Positions 42,466 through 51,498 of a DNA stretch of 64,000 bases are shown here, piece by piece. The notes below the pieces were generated by a model. The model had not been told where the DNA came from and searched no databases. It saw only the letters and a list, made by a program, of their open reading frames with translations. The position numbers were made by a program, and so were the translations under genes. Source of the DNA: an uncultured Oscillospiraceae bacterium (GTDB taxonomy: Bacteria > Bacillota > Clostridia > Oscillospirales > Acutalibacteraceae); assembly GCA_902492455.1 (NCBI GenBank), contig CABULH010000005.1, positions 62,001 to 126,000 on the forward strand. The letters run 5' to 3'. Position 1 is the first letter of the stretch, and each line of letters opens with the position of its first letter.

Positions 42466-43196
42466 TCCCTCTCCCCCTTCCCCTGAGCCAATGCCACAAA
42501 GGCGTCTTCAAAATTGGCCGCGCCGGTGCTTCTGACCAATTCCTCCGCCGTTCCCATTGCCCGCAGCCGTCCCTGGGCCATGACGGCGATCCGGTCGGAA
42601 AGCGCCTCCGCCTCCTCCAGATAGTGGGTGGTCAAGACCACGGTAACTCTGCCCTTCAGACCACGGATGACCTCCCACAGTTCCCGTCTGGCCAGCACAT
42701 CCAGCCCCAGGGTGGGCTCATCCAGGAAGAGGATACGAGGCCGGGTAATCAGGCCCATAGCGATACTCAGCCGCCGCTGCCAGCCGCCGGACAACGTCTT
42801 GGCCCGGCGGTTTTCCGCCTCTTCCATGGACAGGGCGGCCATGATCTCCCGGCTCCTTTCCCGGGCCAGCTTTCTGTCGCAGCCGTACAAGCCGGCTATC
42901 AGCTCCAGATTTTCCCGGACGCTGAGATTGGGCGCCACCGCCGTCTCCTGAGGAGAGAGGTTCAGCATAGCCTTGACGGCCTCCGGCTCCTTCCGGATGC
43001 TCTTCCCCAGCAGCAGGGCATCCCCCGCCGTGGGTTTGGAGAGACAGCACAGCATACGGATGGTGGTGGTTTTGCCCGCGCCGTTGACTCCCAGCAGGGC
43101 CAGCAGCTCCCCCTCCTCCACAGATAGATTCAGTCCATCCACGGCGGTTTTGTCCTTGAATTTTTTCTGCAGATCCAGCGTTTGAACGGCGGTCAT
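42456..43196 (-). CDS. ABC transporter ATP-binding protein (exporter type)
   Basis: A 246-residue ATPase with Walker A GVNGAGKTT, signature LSGGWQRRLSIAMGL, Walker B ILFLDEPTLGLD and H-loop LTTHYLEEAE, of the drug-export DrrA/CcmA kind. Its ATG overlaps the AbrB-type stop by four bases, so the two are translationally coupled. Confidence 0.92.
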   Translation of the reverse strand: MTAVQTLDLQKKFKDKTAVDGLNLSVEEGELLALLGVNGAGKTTTIRMLCCLSKPTAGDALLLGKSIRKEPEAVKAMLNLSPQETAVAPNLSVRENLELIAGLYGCDRKLARERSREIMAALSMEEAENRRAKTLSGGWQRRLSIAMGLITRPRILFLDEPTLGLDVLARRELWEVIRGLKGRVTVVLTTHYLEEAEALSDRIAVMAQGRLRAMGTAEELVRSTGAANFEDAFVALAQGKGERECG

Positions 43197-43435
43197 GCCT
43201 CTGCCTCCTCCGGCTTTGCCGGCTGCTCCTGGGCCTGAAAAATCGCCTGGGCGAAATTCAGATACCCGTCATTCTGCACCAGAGCGATGCCCTGATTGAT
43301 GTCCGCCAGCAACAGCAGCGTATCCCCCGGCTGGATATCAAACATATCCCGGGCCGCTTTGGGAATGACGATCTGTCCCTTTTCTCCCACCTTCACCGTA
43401 CTGAGGAATTTGCCTTCCGGTATCTTCATCCCCAT
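43193..43435 (-). CDS. AbrB/MazE/SpoVT-type DNA-binding protein
   Basis: An 80-residue transcription factor with a swapped-hairpin AbrB domain (VGEKGQIVIPKAARDMFDIQPGDTLLLLADINQGIALV). It is the first gene of a minus-strand set with an ABC exporter, and probably controls this operon. A promoter lies at 43478-43506. Confidence 0.9.
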   Translation of the reverse strand: MGMKIPEGKFLSTVKVGEKGQIVIPKAARDMFDIQPGDTLLLLADINQGIALVQNDGYLNFAQAIFQAQEQPAKPEEAEA

Positions 43436-43477
43436 CTTCAGTCCTCCATTGTATGAAAAGTATAACTTGTATTACTT

Positions 43478-43506
43478 ATCATATCACTCCAACAACAAAT
43501 AGTCAA
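43478..43506 (-). promoter_or_regulatory. Promoter for the AbrB/ABC operon
   Basis: Minus strand: TTGACT (43506-43501), 17 bases, TATGAT (43483-43478). It is back to back with the lacZ promoter. Confidence 0.7.
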
Positions 43507-43514
43507 GAAATAGA

Positions 43515-43543
43515 TTGATGGTTTCGGTACAATCTGCTATGAT
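43515..43543 (+). promoter_or_regulatory. Promoter for lacZ
   Basis: TTGATG (43515-43520), 17 bases, TATGAT (43538-43543). It faces away from the AbrB promoter only about 9 bases off, so one bound regulator could affect both. Confidence 0.65.
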
Positions 43544-43616
43544 GAGGATACCCTCGATTGACCCGCCAAAATCCCTTTGTCATGCTCAATATCTCACCGA
43601 AAAAGGAGGAGCTGTC

Positions 43617-46600
43617 ATGCCGTTTCCCCATTATCATGAAGATCCCGCCGCCCTCCGGGTCGGAGCCATGGAGGACCGCGCCTATTACCTGCCTCACGCC
43701 ACGGCGGCCGAGGCCTTGAAGCATCCCAGCCGGTCGGCCCGCTGCCGGCAGCTCAACGGAGAATGGGCTTTTCGCTATTACGCCAGTGTCCATGATCTTC
43801 CGCCGGATTTCCCGGCCGACTGCTTTGCGCCGGAAAGCGATACGGACATGGACCGCATTCCCGTTCCCTCCGCCTGGCAGAACCATGGATACGACCACCA
43901 TCACTACACCAATGTCCGCTACCCCTTCCCCTATGATCCTCCCTTCACTCCCTGGGACAATCCCTGCGGCGTTTATCTCCGCCGCTATGAGGATCATCCC
44001 GACGGGCTGGAACGCTTCCTCTATTTTGAAGGGGTGGATTCCTGCCTATATGTGTGGCTTAACGGGACCTTTATCGGCTACAGCCAGGTTTCCCATTCCT
44101 CCATCGAATTCGACATCACCGCCAACACGGCGGATGGCGTTAATACCTTGGTGGTGCTGGTGCTGAAATGGTGCGACGGCAGCTATCTGGAGGATCAGGA
44201 CAAGCTGCGGATGTCCGGCATCTTCCGAGATGTGCTGCTTCTCAGCCGCCCCAAAGCGCGGATTCAGGATTTCACCGTCACCGCCGAACCGGACGAAGCC
44301 CTGGAAACTGCTCTGATCCGGGTCCGGCTGGAGAAAACGCATCCCGATTTGGCGGTGCGCTGCACCCTGTATGCGCCGGATGGCGGAAAGGCTGCCGTCT
44401 GCCTGGCCCAAGGGCCGGAATTTCTCATTACGCTGCGCCATCCGGTGCTGTGGAATGCGGAACAGCCTCTTCAGTACCGGCTGCTGCTGGAAACGGAAAC
44501 GGAAGCCATCCTTCAGCCGGTGGGTATCCGAAAGATCGAGATACGAGACGGCGTGCTGCTTTTCAACGGAGCTGCTATCAAGTTTCGGGGCGTCAACCGG
44601 CACGACAGCGACCCGGTCACTGGCTGCGCCGTCTCCCGGGAACAGGCGATGATCGATCTGCGGCTGATGAAGCAGCACAATATCAATGCCATCCGCACCA
44701 GCCATTATCCCAATGCCCCCTGGTTTCCTCAGCTGTGTGCGGAATACGGCTTCTATCTCATCGCCGAGGCAGACGTGGAATGTCACGGCGCGGATTCAGT
44801 GGTGGACAGCCGCAAGACCTACCAGCAGCGTTTTTGTCAGCTGGCGGCGGATCCCGCTTTCCGTGAAGCCTTTGCCGACCGGATACGCCGCTGCGTGGTG
44901 AGGGATAAAAACTGTGCCGCCGTGGTGATCTGGTCGCTGGGCAACGAATCGGGATACGGCGAAAACTTCGAAGCCGCCGCCCGCTGGGTCAAGGCGTATG
45001 ATCCCACCCGTCCGGTTCATTACGAGGGCTGTCTCCACCGGGACAAATCCCGGAAGAACGATCTCTCCTGCCTGGACTTCTACAGCCGGATGTATCCTTC
45101 CCTGGAAGAAATTCAGGATTATTTCGCCGGTGAGCCTGACAAGCCCATGGTGCTGTGCGAGTATATCCACGCCATGGGCAACAGTTCGGGAGACGCGGAG
45201 GATTATCAGCAGCTGATCCAGCGTTATGACGGATTGTGCGGCGGATTTGTTTGGGAATGGTGCGACCATGCGGTCAAGCTGGGAGAGGACGAGGAAGGCC
45301 GGCCCCGCTACGGCTACGGCGGGGATTTCGGCGACCACCCCAACGACGGCAATTTCTGTGTGGATGGGCTGGTCTCTCCCGACCGGATTCCCCATACCAG
45401 CCTGCTAGAATATAAAAACGTTATCCGGCCGGTGCGGGCTTCCTGGAAGAATGAGCGGCATTCCGCCATCCGGCTGCACAATTTTCTGGATTTCACCCCA
45501 TTGGACGCTTTCTACGCGGAATATGAAATTACTTTAGACGGACAGGTGACGGATACCGGACGGCTGGAGCTGCCCGCCGTCCCGCCCCACGGCGACGGGG
45601 AAATTCCCGTTCCCGGCCTTCTTCCTCCCACCGGAACCGTTCGGCTGCGGCTGATCTATCGCCAGAAAGCAGCGGAGGGACTGACAGAGGCCGATTGGGA
45701 ACGGGGCTTTGACCAGCTGACAATCCGAAAGGTGGAAAGGTCTCTCCCTTCACTTCTGCCTGGGAATGCGGCCATAACAGAAAACAACCGGGAAATCCAG
45801 GTCACCGGCGGCGGGTTCACCTATATCTTTTCCAAAAAGGACGGCCTGCTTGTTTCCGCAGAGCGTAAGGGAACTTCCCTTTTCACTTCTCCTATGAACT
45901 GGAACCTCTGGCGGGCGCCCACGGATAATGACCGCTATGTACAAAATTCCTGGAAAGACGCAGGCTTCACCCGCGCGATTCCCCGGGTATCCGACTGGAA
46001 GATTCAAAACGGCGGCGACGGTACCCGGCTGCACTTTCAGTTGTCCCTGGGGGCGGTCAGCACCCGAAACATGGTGGATGCAGAAATCGACTGGACGGTG
46101 GGAGCGGACGGCGCCCTTCGTCTGGACGCCAGCTGCCGTCCAGCGCCCGGACTGCCGCCCATCCCCCGGCTGGGACTGCGGCTCTTTCTGCCCGCCGCCT
46201 TGGATCAGGTAAGCTATGAAGGCTACGGTCCCACCGAAAGCTATATCGACAAACACCACGCCTGCTGGCAGCAGCGTTTTCGTTCTACGGCGGCTGCGAT
46301 GCACACCGATTATATCCGGCCTCAGGAGAACGGCAGCCGGTTCGGCTGCACCGAGGCGATCCTGACCGATGAAGCGGGACAGGGGCTGCGGGTCCGGGGA
46401 AACGCTCCCTTTTCCTTCAGCGCCTCCCCTTATACCCAGGAGGAGTTGGCCTCCAAGGCGCATAACTGGGAACTGGAAAAGAGCGGCTGCACGGTGCTGT
46501 GTCTGGATGCCTTCCACGGCGGTATCGGTTCCAACAGCTGCGGACCGGAGCTGCTGTCCGCATATACCATGACAGCGGAAGAAGTCCGGTTTTCCTGGCT

Positions 46601-46622
46601 GTTTGACTGGCTGCCCCGTTAA
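43617..46622 (+). CDS. lacZ: Beta-galactosidase, GH2 family
   Basis: A cytoplasmic GH2 beta-galactosidase of 1001 residues. After an N-terminal sugar-binding domain with ALKHPSRSARCRQLNGEW it has the TIM barrel. Key parts are FRGVNRHDSDP, ADVECHG, the acid/base glutamate in WSLGNESGYG and the nucleophile in VLCEYIHAMGNSSG. A beta-galactosidase small-chain domain (NWNLWRAPTDNDR) lies at the C-terminus. The ATG at 43617 follows AAAGGAGGAGC, and the longer frame has no family match. There is no lactose permease nearby. Hydrolyses lactose or other beta-galactosides. Confidence 0.95.
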   Translation: MPFPHYHEDPAALRVGAMEDRAYYLPHATAAEALKHPSRSARCRQLNGEWAFRYYASVHDLPPDFPADCFAPESDTDMDRIPVPSAWQNHGYDHHHYTNVRYPFPYDPPFTPWDNPCGVYLRRYEDHPDGLERFLYFEGVDSCLYVWLNGTFIGYSQVSHSSIEFDITANTADGVNTLVVLVLKWCDGSYLEDQDKLRMSGIFRDVLLLSRPKARIQDFTVTAEPDEALETALIRVRLEKTHPDLAVRCTLYAPDGGKAAVCLAQGPEFLITLRHPVLWNAEQPLQYRLLLETETEAILQPVGIRKIEIRDGVLLFNGAAIKFRGVNRHDSDPVTGCAVSREQAMIDLRLMKQHNINAIRTSHYPNAPWFPQLCAEYGFYLIAEADVECHGADSVVDSRKTYQQRFCQLAADPAFREAFADRIRRCVVRDKNCAAVVIWSLGNESGYGENFEAAARWVKAYDPTRPVHYEGCLHRDKSRKNDLSCLDFYSRMYPSLEEIQDYFAGEPDKPMVLCEYIHAMGNSSGDAEDYQQLIQRYDGLCGGFVWEWCDHAVKLGEDEEGRPRYGYGGDFGDHPNDGNFCVDGLVSPDRIPHTSLLEYKNVIRPVRASWKNERHSAIRLHNFLDFTPLDAFYAEYEITLDGQVTDTGRLELPAVPPHGDGEIPVPGLLPPTGTVRLRLIYRQKAAEGLTEADWERGFDQLTIRKVERSLPSLLPGNAAITENNREIQVTGGGFTYIFSKKDGLLVSAERKGTSLFTSPMNWNLWRAPTDNDRYVQNSWKDAGFTRAIPRVSDWKIQNGGDGTRLHFQLSLGAVSTRNMVDAEIDWTVGADGALRLDASCRPAPGLPPIPRLGLRLFLPAALDQVSYEGYGPTESYIDKHHACWQQRFRSTAAAMHTDYIRPQENGSRFGCTEAILTDEAGQGLRVRGNAPFSFSASPYTQEELASKAHNWELEKSGCTVLCLDAFHGGIGSNSCGPELLSAYTMTAEEVRFSWLFDWLPR

Positions 46623-46640
46623 GTTATTGGAGGGGTGAGA

Positions 46641-47099
46641 ATGCAAACCCTAGAAACAGATCGATTGTTTTTACGAGACTGGGAAGAAGCGGATATCCCC
46701 AATGCCCATGCGCTTTGGGGAAACAATGCAGGTGAAACTGTTGCCTACCTGATGACGGTAAAAAACAACTATGCGGTGGTGCTGAAAGAGGAAAATCGGG
46801 TAATCGGCACCATTGGATTAAATGAAGATGCGGACGGTAATCCCCATGCCCGCAATGTAGGAATCCATCTGCTGGAAGCCTATTGGAACCAGGGATTGAT
46901 GTCGGAGGCGCTTGCCGCGGTGATCGCCGCAGCCCATGAAATCACGCCTTATCTGTCCTACATACATCTAAAAGAGGATAACCGGAGCCGGCACATCGCC
47001 CAGAAATTTGGCTTTGTCTACATCAAGGATTTTGTCGGTGTACAGCGCACGCCGCAGGATCCTCCCCAGGATTTTCAATATTATGTGCTGAAAACATAA
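46641..47099 (+). CDS. GNAT family N-acetyltransferase
   Basis: A 152-residue acetyltransferase of the RimJ/RimL-like type: LETDRLFLRDWEEADI at the start, IGTIGLNEDADGN in the middle, IHLLEAYWNQGLMSEAL as the acetyl-CoA region and NRSRHIAQKFGFVYI near the end. GGAGGGGTGAG precedes the ATG at 46641. It lies 18 bases after lacZ and is probably cotranscribed. Substrate unknown. Confidence 0.88.
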   Translation: MQTLETDRLFLRDWEEADIPNAHALWGNNAGETVAYLMTVKNNYAVVLKEENRVIGTIGLNEDADGNPHARNVGIHLLEAYWNQGLMSEALAAVIAAAHEITPYLSYIHLKEDNRSRHIAQKFGFVYIKDFVGVQRTPQDPPQDFQYYVLKT

Positions 47100-47151
47100 A
47101 ACAAGCAAGGGAGTCAACCGTGCTGAAGGCAGCTGACTCCCTTGCTTGTTT
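47098..47151. terminator. Bidirectional terminator between the GNAT gene and sigF
   Basis: A perfect 18-bp stem (47098-47115 with 47134-47151) with A and T tracts on both sides. Confidence 0.88.
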
Positions 47152-47162
47152 TTCCATATCCC

Positions 47163-47822
47163 CTACCCGGTCATCTTGCGCCGCATCTCCTCCAGAATCT
47201 GCCGTTCCCGCCGGGATACCTGCACCTGGGTCATCCCCAGCTTTTCCGCTGTGGCCTGTTGGGTATGGCTGTTCAGATACCGCAGTACGATCAGCGCCCG
47301 GTCCCGGGGCTCCAGCTCCCCCAGTACCTGCCGCAGGGCCAGGTGGTCGGTGATGTTTTCCTCCGGCGGGGATACCGGCAGATCAATCTGCTCCCCTTCA
47401 TCCTCATCCGAGGATCGCGTCAGGGAAAGGGGCGGCAGCGACGCCCCCAGCGCTTCCGCCGCTTCCTCCGGGCTCACCCCCAGCAGATCCGCCAGTTCCC
47501 CCACGCTGGGCTCCCGGCCCTCCCTGGTCAGAAAGCCCTCCCGTTCCCGGGTGGCTTTCAGGGAAAGTTCCTTCAGAGAACGGCTGACCTTTACCGTGCC
47601 GCCGTCCCGGAACAGCCGCCGGATCTCTCCCAGGATTACAGGGACGGCATAGGTGGAGAACTTCAGTCCTCTCTCCTCGTCAAAGCCGTCCGCAGCCTTG
47701 ACGAGGCCCATACAGCCTGCCTGAAACAAATCGTCGTATTCGATCCCGCGGCCTGTAAACCGGCGGACGCAGGAATGAACCAGCCCGATGTTCTGGCAGA
47801 TGGTGTCCTCCCGCTTGCTCAA
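47163..47822 (-). CDS. sigF: RNA polymerase sporulation sigma factor F
   Basis: The first forespore-specific sigma factor, 219 residues. Region 2 has IEYDDLFQAGCMGLVKAADGFDEERGLKFSTYA, region 3 follows, and region 4 ends LNSHTQQATAEKLGMTQVQVSRRERQIL. Its place after spoIIAB identifies it as SigF rather than SigG. It overlaps the spoIIAB stop by four bases. Confidence 0.95.
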   Translation of the reverse strand: MSKREDTICQNIGLVHSCVRRFTGRGIEYDDLFQAGCMGLVKAADGFDEERGLKFSTYAVPVILGEIRRLFRDGGTVKVSRSLKELSLKATREREGFLTREGREPSVGELADLLGVSPEEAAEALGASLPPLSLTRSSDEDEGEQIDLPVSPPEENITDHLALRQVLGELEPRDRALIVLRYLNSHTQQATAEKLGMTQVQVSRRERQILEEMRRKMTG

Positions 47823-48271
47823 ACCTGCCTCGCCTGCCGTTCCCGGAGCATTATGTATTTTTCCATGGTGACTACAGTGCCCCTGCCTTTGCGGGAAGCC
47901 ACCTTCAGCTTGTCGGTAAAGCTCTCCATCACCGAGAAGCCCAGCCCGGAACGTTCTTCACCTCCCGTCGTGAACAGCGGTTCCATGGCCTGTTCCACGT
48001 TTTCGATGCCGCAGCCTTTATCCTTGACCCGGATGGTGACCTTGCCGTCCGCAAACAGCCGCACCGTCAGGGTGATATCTCCGATATCGTCCGGATACGC
48101 ATGAACAATACAGTTGGTCACCGCCTCTGAAACAGCGGTGCGGATATCGGCCAGTTCATCCACCGCCGGATCCAGCTGGGCGATGAAGGCCGCCACTGCC
48201 GAGCGGGCGAAGGATTCGTTGGCTGAACGGCTGGGAATGACCAGCTTCATTTCATTGATGGGTTTTCTCAT
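47819..48271 (-). CDS. spoIIAB: Anti-sigma F factor, serine kinase
   Basis: A GHKL-fold kinase of 150 residues that binds SigF and phosphorylates SpoIIAA. The N box reads AVSEAVTNCIVHAY, the G1 box VKDKGCGIENV and the G2 box GGEERSGLGFSVME. Middle gene of the spoIIA operon. Confidence 0.96.
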   Translation of the reverse strand: MRKPINEMKLVIPSRSANESFARSAVAAFIAQLDPAVDELADIRTAVSEAVTNCIVHAYPDDIGDITLTVRLFADGKVTIRVKDKGCGIENVEQAMEPLFTTGGEERSGLGFSVMESFTDKLKVASRKGRGTVVTMEKYIMLRERQARQV

Positions 48272-48291
48272 TTTATGTTCCTCTCTTTCTG

Positions 48292-48618
48292 CTATTGGAC
48301 GCTGTCCGCCGTATCCTGCAAAATGCCCAATTTATCCAGCCCTGCCATGCGCATCACCTTGCGCAGCCGTTCAGAAGCGCCGGTGACCGACAGCGAACCG
48401 CCCTCCAGCTGCATCAGCCGGTAGCGTCCCATAATCAGCCCGATGCCGGAGCTGTCCATAAAGCTCACGTCGCTGAAATCCAGCCGCAGCCGCTGCGGAC
48501 GGTTGCGTTCCACCGCCAGATCCACCTGCTGCCGCAGCTGTCTGGCCGCGTGGTGATCCAGCTCTCCCGACAGCCAGACGGTGGTTTCATCCGCCGCTGC
48601 TTCTATTCGTATGACCAT
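48292..48618 (-). CDS. spoIIAA: Anti-sigma F factor antagonist
   Basis: A STAS-domain protein, 108 residues. When unphosphorylated it releases SigF from SpoIIAB. The phospho-acceptor serine is in FSDVSFMDSSGIGLIMGRY. It is normally dephosphorylated by SpoIIE. First gene of the operon. The spacing from AAGAGG to the ATG is unusually short, so the true start could differ slightly. Confidence 0.94.
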   Translation of the reverse strand: MVIRIEAAADETTVWLSGELDHHAARQLRQQVDLAVERNRPQRLRLDFSDVSFMDSSGIGLIMGRYRLMQLEGGSLSVTGASERLRKVMRMAGLDKLGILQDTADSVQ

Positions 48619-48703
48619 ACCTCTTCACGCCTTTCCGGATTCTTCCAAATACCGTCCTCCCAGGAGATATTTCCCGGGAGAATCCTATCAAAGGGCAGCA
48701 AAA

Positions 48704-48731
48704 AAGCCCCTATCCAATAGGATAGGGGCTT
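48704..48731 (-). terminator. Terminator after folC
   Basis: AAGCCCCTATCC (48704-48715) pairs with its complement at 48720-48731 around a 4-base loop, followed on the minus strand by TTTTTT. Confidence 0.85.
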
Positions 48732-48794
48732 GTCCGCCAAAATGCGCGGGAATTCCGCCGTCATGTCCGGACGAATCCCATTGCTTTTGGTCGA

Positions 48795-50105
48795 TTACCG
48801 TCGACTGGCATCGACAGCTGGGGAAATCACCGCATTTTTCAATAAAAGCGGCCGCAGCTCCCCGCATAAATAAAAAGAACCGGCGATCAGCAACGGACCG
48901 CCCGCCGCTTTTTCCATCGCCAGCGCCAATGCGTCGGCGGGCCGCTCCGCCACGGCGACATCCCCGCAGAAGGGGCGCAGCCCTTCCGCCAATTCCCCGC
49001 CAGGCAGGGCTCTGGCGGTTCCCGATGGGGTACAGCAGACGACGCGGGCGCATAAGGGACCCAGCAGCGCGGCACAGGCGGCGGTATTTTTATCCCGCAG
49101 CATTCCCATCAGCATGGTAAGCGTACCGGCTTCGGGCAGCTGTGCCAGGGTGTCCGCTAAAGCCCCCACGCCGTGGGGATTATGAGCGCCATCCAGCATC
49201 AGCAGCGGTTCCCGCCGTAGGATCTCCTGGCGGCAGGGCATGGCTACGGCGGCCAGCCCCGACGTTTTGGCCTCGGCGGCAACCGGATATCCCTTTTCCG
49301 CCAGGCAGGCGACGGTCTCCAGGGCGGTGAGGGCGTTATCCCGCTGAAAGGCTCCAGTCAGGGGCAGGCGGTAGCGCCCGCCGTCATAATCGAAAACACA
49401 ATACCCCAGGCCCTGCTCCGCCATCGGCGCGGCGGTGGGATTGGGCATCCGGACGGTGAGTCCCCGAACAGCAGCGGTTTCCAGGATCACTCCCAGGGAC
49501 TCCGGGGATTGGCCCGGAGAGACCACCACCGTGCAGGGAGGCTTGCAGATGCCGCATTTCACCGCGGCAATCTCCTCCACACTTTCCCCCAGCATGGCGG
49601 TGTGATCCAAAGCTATCGGCGTCAGCACGGCGGCCAGCGGCGGCGGGATGACGTTGGTGGCGTCGTCACGGCCGCCCAGTCCGCATTCCACCACGCACAG
49701 ATCCGTACCCTCCTCCATAAAATAGGTCAGAGCCAGTGCGGTGGTAAATTCAAATTCCGTAAGCGGCCCGGCCACCCCCAGCTGCGGCTCCAATTCCATC
49801 ATCCGCTGGGTCAGCGCAGCGAAGCGCGAGGGGGAGATGGAAACGCCGTCCACCGTGATGGTATCCCGCAGCCCGGTCACCGCCGGAGAATCATACAGAC
49901 CTGTGCGGTAACCGGCGGCAGTGAGAATGCTGCGGATCATGGCAGCGGTGGAACCTTTGCCGTTGGTACCGGCAATATGAATCGTCCGCAGTCTGGTCTG
50001 GGGATTCCCCAGCAGCTGCAGCATCTTTCTCATGCGTTCCAGCCCCATCTGCATCCCGGCGGGCTTTCGGGATTCCAGCAGGGCGGCGGCTTGTTCGTAG
50101 GTCAT
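48795..50105 (-). CDS. folC: Folylpolyglutamate synthase / dihydrofolate synthase
   Basis: A Mur-ligase-fold enzyme of 436 residues that adds glutamate to dihydropteroate and to folates. It has the P-loop IAGTNGKGSTAAMI, the omega-loop region YDSPAVTGLRDTI, and VECGLGGRDDATNV with LDGAHNPHGV. The ATG at 50105 comes 4 bases after the malic enzyme stop, and the longer frame would overlap that gene. Confidence 0.94.
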   Translation of the reverse strand: MTYEQAAALLESRKPAGMQMGLERMRKMLQLLGNPQTRLRTIHIAGTNGKGSTAAMIRSILTAAGYRTGLYDSPAVTGLRDTITVDGVSISPSRFAALTQRMMELEPQLGVAGPLTEFEFTTALALTYFMEEGTDLCVVECGLGGRDDATNVIPPPLAAVLTPIALDHTAMLGESVEEIAAVKCGICKPPCTVVVSPGQSPESLGVILETAAVRGLTVRMPNPTAAPMAEQGLGYCVFDYDGGRYRLPLTGAFQRDNALTALETVACLAEKGYPVAAEAKTSGLAAVAMPCRQEILRREPLLMLDGAHNPHGVGALADTLAQLPEAGTLTMLMGMLRDKNTAACAALLGPLCARVVCCTPSGTARALPGGELAEGLRPFCGDVAVAERPADALALAMEKAAGGPLLIAGSFYLCGELRPLLLKNAVISPAVDASRR

Positions 50106-50109
50106 CTTC

Positions 50110-51282
50110 TCAGATCCGGGCGACGCCGCTGTCACGAGCGGCCTGGGCCACAGCCGCGGCAACCGCCGGCGCTACCGCCGGATCCAGAGCGCTGGGGATG
50201 ATATAATCCGCGCTCAGCTTATCAGCCGGGATCAAACCTGCAATCGCTCGGGCGGCGGCGATTTTCATCTCGTCATTGATATCCCTGGCCCGCACGTCCA
50301 ACGCTCCACGGAAAATGCCCGGGAAAGCCAGCACGTTGTTGATCTGGTTGGGAAAATCGCTGCGGCCGGTGCCGATCACCGCTGCTCCCGCTTCCTTCGC
50401 CAACTCGGGCAGAATCTCCGGCACCGGATTGGCCATAGGAAAAAGAATGGCGTCTTTGTTCATGCTGCGCACCATTTCGGGGGTGACGCAGCCGGGTGCG
50501 GACACGCCGATAAAGACGTCCGCTCCCTGGAGCACATCCGCCAGAGAGCCTTTGCGGCGCTCCTGATTGGTGATGGCGGCCATCTCCTCCTTCACCGGAT
50601 TCAGACCTTCCCGGCCCTGGTAGATGGTGCCCTGCCGGTCACACAGCACCACATCCCGCAGTCCCAGAGACAGCAGCAGCCGGATGATGGCGATACCCGC
50701 CGCTCCTGCGCCGCTGGTAACCACCCGGACGGATTCCAGATTCTTTCCGGTGAGCTTCAGGGCATTGAGCAGCGCAGCCAGAGTCACCACCGCCGTACCG
50801 TGCTGATCGTCGTGGAAAATGGGAATATCGCAGCATGCCTTCAGCCGCTTCTCGATTTCAAAGCAGCGGGGGGCGGCGATATCCTCCAGGTTGATGCCGC
50901 CGAAGCTGCCCGCCAGCAGGGAGACGGTGCGCACAATGTCTTCCACATCCTTGGAGCGGACGCACAGCGGAATGGCGTCCACATCTCCAAAGGCTTTGAA
51001 CAGGGCGCATTTCCCCTCCATTACCGGCATACCGGCTTCAGGTCCGATATCTCCCAGCCCCAGCACCGCCGTGCCGTCGGTCACCACCGCCACCAGATTG
51101 GAGCGGCGGGTCAGCTCATAGCTTTTGTCGATATCCTTTTGAATTTCCAGGCAGGGCTGCGCCACGCCGGGGGTATAGGCCAGAGACAGATCTTCTCTGG
51201 TCTCCAGCGGCGCCCGGCAGATCACCTCGATTTTGCCCTTCCATTCATAGTGCCGTTTCAGCGATTCGGCTGCGTAATCCAT
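50110..51282 (-). CDS. NAD(P)-dependent malic enzyme
   Basis: Oxidatively decarboxylates malate to pyruvate. A 390-residue short bacterial form without the phosphotransacetylase domain. Motifs are LAYTPGVAQPCLEI, FHDDQHGTAVVTLAA and the dinucleotide loop VVTSGAGAAGIAIIRLL. It is followed 4 bases later by folC. Cofactor preference cannot be read from sequence. Confidence 0.93.
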   Translation of the reverse strand: MDYAAESLKRHYEWKGKIEVICRAPLETREDLSLAYTPGVAQPCLEIQKDIDKSYELTRRSNLVAVVTDGTAVLGLGDIGPEAGMPVMEGKCALFKAFGDVDAIPLCVRSKDVEDIVRTVSLLAGSFGGINLEDIAAPRCFEIEKRLKACCDIPIFHDDQHGTAVVTLAALLNALKLTGKNLESVRVVTSGAGAAGIAIIRLLLSLGLRDVVLCDRQGTIYQGREGLNPVKEEMAAITNQERRKGSLADVLQGADVFIGVSAPGCVTPEMVRSMNKDAILFPMANPVPEILPELAKEAGAAVIGTGRSDFPNQINNVLAFPGIFRGALDVRARDINDEMKIAAARAIAGLIPADKLSADYIIPSALDPAVAPAVAAAVAQAARDSGVARI

Positions 51283-51444
51283 GGTCCAACGTCCTTTCCG
51301 GTAAACAGCATTTTGTTTTCGATTTAGTTTAGCATAAATCAGCGAAAAAGAAAAGATAATAAGAAAAACTCTCCCTTTGATTTATCTGGTATTTAAAACC
51401 ATTTACAATAATTTAATAAATTATAATATGTTTTTCTATTGATT

Positions 51445-51467
51445 ATATTTTGTGGTTATGGTATCCT
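51445..51467 (+). promoter_or_regulatory. Promoter region for the hemolysin III family gene
   Basis: TTGATT at 51439-51444 with TATCCT at 51462-51467, spacer 17. The surrounding 51340-51440 stretch is strongly A+T-rich and has no gene. Confidence 0.45.
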
Positions 51468-51498
51468 TATATCATACCAAGAAACGGAGGAATCCCTT

